A stretch of DNA of 64,000 nt, from positions 1 to 64,000 of the forward strand of contig JBDWAL010000030.1 of NCBI GenBank assembly GCA_039978895.1, in the 5' to 3' direction. A program made the translations under genes and the position numbers. Below, in pieces: positions 16,502-24,500 of this stretch. Each line of letters begins with the position of its first letter. Position 1 is the first letter of the stretch. The stretch comes from Aliishimia sp039978895 (GTDB lineage Bacteria > Pseudomonadota > Alphaproteobacteria > Rhodobacterales > Rhodobacteraceae). The notes below the pieces were generated by a model. The model did no database searches and was not told the origin of the DNA. It saw only the letters and a list, made by a program, of their open reading frames with translations.

Positions 16502-18052
16502 TCATTTCAGTTTGTCCAGCTGGTCCTGATAAGCCCGCGCGAATTCCCGGGCAAACAGTTCTTGGAAGTCGTTTTCGGCCTGATCTGAGATCTCGGCATA
16601 CCGGCTCTCGTAGATTTCCCAATAGCGTGCCTTTTTGTTTTGCAACATAGAGCCAAACCCGGTCCCAACATCGAGCTTTTCCTCAAGTGATGCCGGATCT
16701 AATTTGCGCAACACGCCTTTTAGCGCCGCTTCCATGCCGCTGATCGTGGCAACTTCGTGGGCTTTGATGTCTTCTAGGGCTTCGGCGGCAGCTTCCGTCG
16801 CACCGAGATATCCACGCGCCTTGGGTTTCACCATAGCTTCAATCGCTTGATCAGGATTTATCGAGAACTTCAGGGGATTGTTGCCCCCTGCCCCAATCAT
16901 CGTTTGCTCAATGCGAAACTCAGATTTGATGGATGTCCGCGTCATCAGAATTTCGCGTAAACCTTCGATCATTTGCCGGGTGACGTGACCCATGCGTGTC
17001 ATCGTTGTCATCAGGTCAGCATCTGGAATGACGACTTCGTCAGCGCCAAGGGCTTTTAGATATGCACGCGAAGCCGCATCCGCGCCACCAACTGCCGGGG
17101 GCATGCTCGTGGGGGGGATGCTTGCGAGCGGTGCGCTTCCTGGTGGGGCTGTCGGTGCAAGAGGTTGAGTTGCCTCAGCCGCCGGAGGTGCCGTCGCCAT
17201 GGGGGGGGCCGTCGGCTCAATGAGAGGATCGGTTTTTTCGTCTTGGTAAGTCGGCTGTTGGGTTGTTTCGAACAGCTCTTCTGCCTTCGGTATCGGCTGT
17301 GCTTGCCCCGGCACCGCAAAGGGATCAACAGGATTACCCACAGGAGAGCCACCCACTGGCCCGAGCAAATCATCATCCCAATCGTCCGGAATGACGGAGC
17401 CATCATCATGGCTTTGCGGCATCGCAAAGAAATCGTGTCCCGCTGCATTGTGCATGCCAGCACTTGCGCCTTGGCCTTCAAAGGGGTCAATCGCACCAGA
17501 TGGAAGAATAGGATCTTCATCTCCCAGCGGGGGTAACAGCCCATCATCATCAGGCTCAGAACGGTCAACACTGCCTGGTCCCGCAGGTGCATCGCGCCCA
17601 CTTAAAAGGTCATCTAAGAAATCACCACCATCCCCGGGAGCATCCAGAAGTTCAGCCGCTGAAGGCGCGTTATCCGCGAAACCATGCGAAACTTGCATAT
17701 CGGCCACTGGGTCCGCGATTATATCGTTGGCGTCGGCAGAACTAATGCTGATCAGAAGCTCATAAGGTCCGACAGACAGAATATCGCCGTCATTTAATGG
17801 GGTCGGTGTTGGGCCAAGCGCAAGTTTCCCATAGTTCAGAAACGTGCCGTTGGTTGAAATGTCGACGACCACGACATTGCCGTTATGGTCTTCAATCATG
17901 CAATGCCGTTTGGACAAAACGCGATCGGGGTCTGGTAACACCAGATCGTTTTCTGGGCTGCGACCCATCGTAAGACTCTCACCGACCATGCGGATCGGAT
18001 CACCGTTGGTAGGAATGCTGCCAGTGGACTGGAACTGAAGCGAGATTGCCAT
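16502..18052 (-). CDS. tagH: T6SS FHA-domain protein TagH (ImpI)
   Basis: A 516-residue TagH. Residues 1-100 form an FHA phosphothreonine-binding domain (GRSPENDLVLPD, LSKRHC, STNGTFLN). Residues about 110-325 are a disordered Pro/Asp-rich linker that includes an FLDDLLSGRD motif resembling the LD-like repeats of the giant TssB fusion. Residues about 335-516 are the T6SS FHA C-terminal domain with GNNPLKF. It should read threonine phosphorylation in activation of secretion, opposed by the PP2C enzyme. A diverged paralogue lies at 43606-45051. Confidence 0.92.
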   Translation of the reverse strand: MAISLQFQSTGSIPTNGDPIRMVGESLTMGRSPENDLVLPDPDRVLSKRHCMIEDHNGNVVVVDISTNGTFLNYGKLALGPTPTPLNDGDILSVGPYELLISISSADANDIIADPVADMQVSHGFADNAPSAAELLDAPGDGGDFLDDLLSGRDAPAGPGSVDRSEPDDDGLLPPLGDEDPILPSGAIDPFEGQGASAGMHNAAGHDFFAMPQSHDDGSVIPDDWDDDLLGPVGGSPVGNPVDPFAVPGQAQPIPKAEELFETTQQPTYQDEKTDPLIEPTAPPMATAPPAAEATQPLAPTAPPGSAPLASIPPTSMPPAVGGADAASRAYLKALGADEVVIPDADLMTTMTRMGHVTRQMIEGLREILMTRTSIKSEFRIEQTMIGAGGNNPLKFSINPDQAIEAMVKPKARGYLGATEAAAEALEDIKAHEVATISGMEAALKGVLRKLDPASLEEKLDVGTGFGSMLQNKKARYWEIYESRYAEISDQAENDFQELFAREFARAYQDQLDKLK

Positions 18053-18065
18053 GCCTGTGTAGACC

Positions 18066-18371
18066 CTACCCGCCTGTTAATACTGTTGGGGCACCAGCGA
18101 TAATGCTGCCACCTAAACTACACATATCGCCGATACGTGCTGCTGGTAGTTTGCCGATCAACACGGTTGCAGAGCCCTTGGCAATTGGATGCGGCGGGAA
18201 ATTTGCGGCAGGTGGTGCGATCATGCCAAGACAAAGGTCCGTGACGCGTGCAGCAGGCAATTTACAAACCAAAACAGTTGGCATGCCCGGTGACATGATC
18301 GGCAGCGGTGAGCCGAGGGTGCACGGGCCTGTGTGCATATCTGTGAGGCGGGCTTGTGGAGGACCGGGCAT
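18066..18371 (-). CDS. PAAR-type spike tip protein
   Basis: A 101-residue PAAR-like protein made of two similar halves, each with a PAARxxD-like element: LPAARVTDLC near 40 and LPAARIGDMC near 75, plus ARLTDMH near 7. The Pro-Gly rich turns and lack of other domains fit a bare cone that caps the VgrG trimer. There is no fused toxin domain. The start overlaps the stop of the DUF6931-type gene by one base. Confidence 0.85.
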   Translation of the reverse strand: MPGPPQARLTDMHTGPCTLGSPLPIMSPGMPTVLVCKLPAARVTDLCLGMIAPPAANFPPHPIAKGSATVLIGKLPAARIGDMCSLGGSIIAGAPTVLTGG

Positions 18372-18994
18372 CAGGAGGCTTCCTCTTTTACATCTTCGTT
18401 GCTAGTCGGCGCGGCGGCTGGTGCTATTTTGCCATTCCCACCGCGAGCAATATCAACCGCGCGGTCGATGAGCAAATCCATTCGCGCTATTGGATCTTTG
18501 TCCACTTTCAAAGACTTCAAGTTCATCCCAAATGCGCAATTTGCGACCACCCCAATGGGTGCAGGTGTGTCCTTCATGTCGTCAGAATCGCCAAGGTTGC
18601 CTGGTGCGTAAAGTGCTGCAGTCGCGCTGAGTACCGTTTTATCGCCCGGATCCGCTGCATCTAGCGCGGCTTGAATACGCTGGCGATTTTCAGTGGTCGG
18701 ATCGAAAACCCACGCTTCCGCTGCTTTCAGGCATGTGTTCGAGTCGCCGTCTTCCAACACATCTCTGGCTGCTAAACAGGCCCACCAAACAGATTCGCGT
18801 GACGGCAAGGCGGCCGACAACAAGCGAAGCATATCAACATGTCCGCCGACCGCTTCGAGTTCTTTCAACACCACGTCTACTGATGCGTTTGCAGGTGCTT
18901 TAAGTTTGGTTTTCAACTTTGCATTGGCCACAGCAAGCAGTCGTGCAGCGGGTTGCGCTGGGACTTTATGTAGCTTTTCAAATCTCTCTGTCAT
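18371..18994 (-). CDS. DUF6931-type T6SS-associated protein 1
   Basis: A 207-residue mostly helical protein that I place in the DUF6931-like group; no enzymatic motif seen. The core reads RESVWWACLAARDVL followed about 20 residues later by a PTTENRQRIQ-type helix. A clear homologue (core MAIWWAHECLRLM, then NKDMRHQIM) is encoded in the second tail module at 42923-43540. Here it sits between VgrG and PAAR, a place often held by spike adaptors or chaperones. An adaptor role is inference; the family name is from memory. Confidence 0.6.
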   Translation of the reverse strand: MTERFEKLHKVPAQPAARLLAVANAKLKTKLKAPANASVDVVLKELEAVGGHVDMLRLLSAALPSRESVWWACLAARDVLEDGDSNTCLKAAEAWVFDPTTENRQRIQAALDAADPGDKTVLSATAALYAPGNLGDSDDMKDTPAPIGVVANCAFGMNLKSLKVDKDPIARMDLLIDRAVDIARGGNGKIAPAAAPTSNEDVKEEAS

Positions 18995-19005
18995 AGCTCG
19001 CTGCC

Positions 19006-21186
19006 CTAGTTGATCATGGTCGTGGCACCTTCGAGCGTCAGAACGCCGTCGGCTGATACAGTTGTCATGGGGGATCCAACGTCGACGGTGGCATCACCCG
19101 TCACAGTGATCATTGTTCCCGAAATGGTGATCCCGGACATATCAATGACGATCGAATTGCCGCCCACAGTCAGGCTGATCTCAGTTCCCGCTGTTATCGC
19201 AAGCGTGCCACCTGTCACATCTATCGTGTAATCCCCAGATGCAACGCAATGGTCCTCGTTGCCAGAGGAGACTTCGCGCGTCACGTCTCCGGTCTCAATT
19301 GTTTGAGAATAACTACCTGTTGCCACAACATGGGCTTCATCGCCTGCTTTCACCGTCCGCGTTAAACCGCCTTTGAGGATGGTTTGGCTTGTATCACCCG
19401 TAATGGTTTGATCTGCGGTGCCTTCAATTTTTTCGGTGTGGTTGGTTTTGATAAAGACGCTCTGATTGCCTGTTTCGACGGTAAACGTGTGATCGCCGGT
19501 TTTGAGCGTCTCGGTTTTGTGGCGGTGGATGGTTTGTGTCAGATCACCATCATCTTGATGCTCAAGCCCAATCGTGATCTCGGCGTTGTTCTTGATGGTC
19601 TCTTTGTAATCCCGTTCGGACTGCAAACGCACAAATTCCGCAGAGATTTTATCTTCAAAAATCAATTCGTTAAAGGTATCCGTCCCACCGCCCTTTGTTG
19701 AGCGTGTGACAATGCCCGTCTGCGTCATGTTCGCAGGAAGTGCATAAGGCGGCATTGTCTGGTCATTATACAACATGCCCGTACAGATTGGCTTGTCAGG
19801 GTCGCCTTCTTCAAACTGGATCGCGACCTCTTGGCCGATACGCGGCACCGAAATCATGCCCCAATTTTTACCCGTCCACGGCATAACGCACCGCACCCAA
19901 CAGGTTGTTTTCTCGTCCTTTTTACCCTTTCGATCCCAGAAAAACTGGACCTTGATGCGGCCATACTTATCCGTGTAAATCTCGTCGCCCGACGGTCCTG
20001 TCACAACGGCTGTCTGCATTCCAGGAATTCCAGGCCAAGGTGTTATCAGCGGGGCACGGAAGGGTTCGCTTTTAGGAATGACTTCGAACACGCAGCGATA
20101 GGTATCGTCGCTCTCTTCCTCATCTAAAGCAGAACTTAGGATCGGCTTGTTGGTTTGCTGGTTCACATAATCGTTGTCGACCTGCAGATAGTGGGTCGCA
20201 CGCACAATCAAGTGCTCTTCGCTTTTCTTCACACGTGGATGGTCTTGCATTTTGAAGGTTTGGCCAACACCAACGCTGCGAATGTTGCACTCCCCACGGG
20301 ATAGCAAGTGCTGCACGGCTTCGGCTTCCATACGCACACGGGCAAAACTGTCTTCAGTGCCTTTGGTGCGCAAGTGTCCCGGATAGTCGTAGATCTCACG
20401 ATCTTTCTTGTCATAGGACCCTTTGGCGATGTTCTTAACGGATTTCAGCTCGCCGGTGGATTTCTCAAAATTGTAGTCCAGCAACGTCAGTTTGCCCGAG
20501 CGGGCGCGCGTGCCTTCCGTCCAATCAAAAATATGGTCGTCTTTTTTGCGATAATCGTTGTGTTCCGGGAAATGGAAGTCGAGCAACGGCCCGTCCGGCG
20601 TTGGTTTATGCGCGGAGATACTGTCGGCCAGCACCATTTTCAGTGTTTTTTCTTCTTGGACGAAGTAGAAATAAATGCCTTCTTCTTCCATCAGACGACA
20701 GATGAAATCGTAGTCTGTTTCGCGGTATTGCACGCAATATTCACGCGCTTTGTATGTCTGAGACAGGTTCTTCGTCAGATCAGCGGAGAAACCGTAATCA
20801 TCCGAGAGAATTTCTGTGATGATCTCGACCACTGTTTTGGCTTGGAAAATCCGGGAGTCCTGCTTGCGCGTCAGGAACCACAGCCATGGGCGCAACTCGG
20901 CGACGTAGTGGTCGGAATCCTGATAGAGCCCAAGATATTCAACAGAAACACACGTGCCGGTGAAAAACCTTTCCCCGTTTTCGAGCATCTGAACCAAGGT
21001 AATTGTTGACCCCAAAAAGTCTTGTAGATCAAGGTTCTTCTTCGTTGAAAAGAACTCAACTTGGGTCTCCGTGAGCTTGCTGAAGCCTTCGGTGATCTTG
21101 GCGTTTTTCAGCATGACGGGAGTGGAAGAATAGGTGCCTTCCATCCGCGCCACACGGTTTTTTAGTTCTAAAGGTGCTTTTGCCAT
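19006..21186 (-). CDS. vgrG: T6SS spike protein VgrG (TssI)
   Basis: A 726-residue VgrG. The gp27-like hub covers about 1-370 (YCVQYRETDYDFICRLMEE-type segment), the gp5 OB domain about 385-480 (DKYGRIKVQFFWD, SVPRIGQEVAIQF), and the C-terminal 200 residues form a Thr/Gly-rich beta-helix with repeated GD/TG steps. There is no extension carrying an effector domain. ATG 21186 (MAKAPLELK) is preferred over 21195 because GAGG is 9 bases before it but directly abuts the earlier ATG. This is the only vgrG in the window. Confidence 0.93.
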   Translation of the reverse strand: MAKAPLELKNRVARMEGTYSSTPVMLKNAKITEGFSKLTETQVEFFSTKKNLDLQDFLGSTITLVQMLENGERFFTGTCVSVEYLGLYQDSDHYVAELRPWLWFLTRKQDSRIFQAKTVVEIITEILSDDYGFSADLTKNLSQTYKAREYCVQYRETDYDFICRLMEEEGIYFYFVQEEKTLKMVLADSISAHKPTPDGPLLDFHFPEHNDYRKKDDHIFDWTEGTRARSGKLTLLDYNFEKSTGELKSVKNIAKGSYDKKDREIYDYPGHLRTKGTEDSFARVRMEAEAVQHLLSRGECNIRSVGVGQTFKMQDHPRVKKSEEHLIVRATHYLQVDNDYVNQQTNKPILSSALDEEESDDTYRCVFEVIPKSEPFRAPLITPWPGIPGMQTAVVTGPSGDEIYTDKYGRIKVQFFWDRKGKKDEKTTCWVRCVMPWTGKNWGMISVPRIGQEVAIQFEEGDPDKPICTGMLYNDQTMPPYALPANMTQTGIVTRSTKGGGTDTFNELIFEDKISAEFVRLQSERDYKETIKNNAEITIGLEHQDDGDLTQTIHRHKTETLKTGDHTFTVETGNQSVFIKTNHTEKIEGTADQTITGDTSQTILKGGLTRTVKAGDEAHVVATGSYSQTIETGDVTREVSSGNEDHCVASGDYTIDVTGGTLAITAGTEISLTVGGNSIVIDMSGITISGTMITVTGDATVDVGSPMTTVSADGVLTLEGATTMIN

Positions 21187-21216
21187 ATCGATCATCCTCG
21201 GGCCAAGTTTTGGGCC

Positions 21217-21516
21217 TTAAGCGTCAGTTTCAACCAGTGTTTTCGTTTCGCGCATGCGGTCGATGATTTCGGGGTGAATGCCCCAGCAATCGGCCAGACT
21301 AAATGTATCGCCGATAACCCGTTTTGCATCAAATATCGTGTCAAAGTGTACACACAAAACTGGTTTGGGATAGGTCCCATCTGTGAGTAGAATCTGGCTC
21401 AAATATTGATCGCCTTTATAAAGATAGAACGACTTTTTTTCGAAGCCGATCACGATGATGTCGGGCTCTTTGGGTTGTTTAGGCTGTTCTGGTTGTTCTG
21501 ACATCGCGTTCATCAT
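21217..21516 (-). CDS. Small T6SS-cluster protein, unknown (99 aa)
   Basis: A 99-residue protein I do not recognise. After a Gln/Pro/Glu-rich start (residues 1-18) comes a compact region with IIVIGFEKKSFYLYKGD and a C-terminal helix. There is no signal peptide or membrane segment. Its ATG overlaps the stop of the giant TssB fusion gene and vgrG follows closely, so it is co-translated with spike and sheath genes. A VgrG partner is possible; nothing in the sequence proves it. Confidence 0.6.
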   Translation of the reverse strand: MMNAMSEQPEQPKQPKEPDIIVIGFEKKSFYLYKGDQYLSQILLTDGTYPKPVLCVHFDTIFDAKRVIGDTFSLADCWGIHPEIIDRMRETKTLVETDA

Positions 21517-24500
21517 AATCCCTCCAACAAAGCGGCCAATTCTGGATCCATGTCCTCTGTGCCCGCGTCTGTGTTTGCATCATCGTCAAAACCAGCGAGT
21601 AGATCGTCAAGCGACTCCGCGCTTGTGTTGTCCTCACCGGTCGTAACCAGTTCCATCTCAATATCGCCCTGCGGCGTTTCCGGTGCTTTGCGTGGTGGAG
21701 GAACACTTCCAGACCATGGTCCAGAAATTTCGTCCCCACTTAAAGAGCGGAACGAACCAAGACGAATTTCATTTCGTCCTTTGACCCATACCACTGGCAT
21801 AAACCCACGTCCCAGCGTCACATGCGCCGGATCGCTTGTCAGATTTCGTTCCGTACACGGCAATGCAACCTGATCGCCATACCTGTCCATCATATAGTGG
21901 AATGGCATGTCCCCTAGCGACATCATACTGCCCAGATCCATGGCCCTTCCGTCTTTCTTATACGTGCCTGCCAATAAAATCGCCACCAAAACCACGGGGT
22001 TAGCCCATAGCATACCTGATAACCCTTCTTGTGGGGTAAATTCTTCAAATTGGAACGGGTAGATTGGATCGCTTTTTGCGCCATAAGGCTGACGAAGTAG
22101 AAACCGCGGAGTTGTTAGGCCGAGATAAGCCGCCTCGGGCAGTTCACGCAACGTGTCCCATGCTTTGGCGACCAACGGGTGGCGTTCTTCTTTGGGGGTT
22201 TCGAGATAACCGGGCGTCATAGACGCAAAGAACGGAGCGTCCACATGTGCAGCAACCGATCCAATCCGGGCCAACAACTCTGCATGGGGCGGGGTTTCTT
22301 CAAATGTGTACAGTCCAAACAATGCCGAGAACCCGCCAGCGCCGGTTTCAGGATCGAGCACGCCAGTTAGCAATTCAAATAATCCGCTTTGTGACAGATC
22401 TTCGTTCGCAGCGAGGTCCGCTGCCAACTCTTCGGCGGAAACATCATACAAGACGATTTGCAGTTTGGAATCTGTCTCTATCCGTCGTGCCAACAAGTCC
22501 AAGGAACGCCACTGCGATTCAACCGCTTGAAAATCAGGGTGGTGTAAAACCAAACGCATTGCTGAACTCAGCGCCTCATCAACCGCCTTGAGCATCGCGT
22601 CGCTTCCCGCATCTGGGGCTGCGACAATGTGTGGGCCAACAATGCGCGCGATTATTTCTTCGGCGGGAGAGGCTTGTGTGAGCGAGCCAGTCGTGTCGCC
22701 AATCAGAGCCTGAAAATCGCTTAACTTTTTATTGGCAGGCACAGAGGTGCTCGCAGAATGCTTAGGCAAACGGATCGGCGTGCCAAACTCCGCGCTCCAA
22801 CCTTGCAGACGTTCACGGACTTTGTCCGCCATGGACCCTATGCCCAACTGTTGGCGTAATCCGGTCAGAGCCTCAAAAATCTCGACGTTGTCATACAATT
22901 CATCGGGATGTAGGTCGTCGAGCTCTTTGAGTTTCACTTCGATCCCGGTGCCGTCTTTTCCTATCGGTAGGGTCAGGGTTGTGCCAAATCCTTCGATGAC
23001 CTCTTCGATCGTGTCGACGTCCAATTCGATTGGTTTTCGCGCCGCCAAAGCCGCCCCGGTTTCTATCACACCGCGCGCGGCACGACCGGTAAAGTCGCCA
23101 AACACAGCCATACGGAACTTACCCCGGTTTAACTCTTCGCGCGCAGGACGTGGGGCGGAAATCAAACCAAAAGGTGTTTGCGCAGGAACTGAGGGTTTTG
23201 TGGGTTCTGGCATTGGGTCTTCCGCTATATCGGCCAACAAGGAATCGAGATCATCGGCATCTTCTGTGGGGGGGGCGGTGTCCAGATCGGCCAACAACGC
23301 ATCTAAATCATCGTCTGGCGCGTCATCTTCCGCGGGCGGTTCGGGCGTCTCAACGTCCAAATCCGCAAGGAGCGCATCAAGATCATCTTCAGCCGGCTCG
23401 GGTTCGACCAGATCGGGTGTGTCTTCTAAATCGGCCAGAAGAGCGTCAAGATCGTCTTCTACAGGATCAGTAGGCTCTACTTCAAACGGAGCCACGTCTG
23501 CTGCGGCTTCAGGGGCTGTCGTTTGCACGTCGCTTTCCAAATCAGCCAACAACGAATCTAGATCATCACTCCCTGAGCTTTGCTCTGGTTCTGACAGGAC
23601 CGGGTCTTCTAAGTCTGCAAGCAAGGCATCCAGATCGTCAGCTTCGGCCTCTGCAGGCTCATCCGATGGGCTAAGATCAGCCAATAAACTGTCTAAGTGG
23701 TCGCTCGTATCTTCGTCATGAACACTCTCGGGTTCTTCTGGTTCAGACGGTGTCAAATCTGACAGCAATGCATCCAGATCATCTTCTGCGGCATCGACTT
23801 CTTCTACAGGCTCTAATGCGTTTAGAATGTCGTCGAGATCATCACTGGCGGCTGTGTCTTCTACTGCGCCATCTAACCCCGCAAGAATGTCATCCAATGG
23901 GTCCGGCTCGACGTCCGCTTCCGGAGCGGTCTCCAATCCGGCAAGAACGTTGTCGAGGTTGTTTTCCGTGACTGCTGTATCCGGTTCTGGCATGTCCAAG
24001 GACGCAAGCAAATCGTCGAGATCCGCGTCATCTGAACGTGCTTTTACCGGGGCATCAAGGGATGCCAAAATATCATCGGCGTCAGGTGCCACCTCTGTTG
24101 CAGGTTCAGGCGCTTCGAGATCACCCAAGATATCATCGAGATCATTGTCGGGGTTTTGCGCGACAGGCGCGCTTGTATCGATCGATGACAATACGTCGTC
24201 TAGGGTCGTATCGTCCGCTGCCGTTTCAGGGATCGCAGTGTCGAGCGATGCGAGCACATCCTCGGCAGAGGTTTCTTCTGGAGTTTCGAGGGTGCTCAAG
24301 ACATCATCAAGATCGTCTTGGGACGTCTGAATAGGTGTGGCGTTCGTGTCGATAGATGCGAGTGCGTCATCCAAAGCACTGGTGGCCACAGGTGTGTCAG
24401 CAACCGCCTCTAGTGATGCCAACACATCGTCCAATTGCGCCGTTTCAGTAACTTCTGGTTCCGGAGCATCCAACCCAGCAAGGATATCATCCAAGCCATC

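Noticed and set aside
22732..23721. A 329-residue plus-strand frame opposite the giant protein's repeat region
   Set aside because: Ser/Ala low-complexity product that mirrors the Asp/Leu repeat codons of the minus strand; no ribosome site or family. Frame shadow. The 285-residue plus-strand frame at 25744-26601 is the same kind of shadow.
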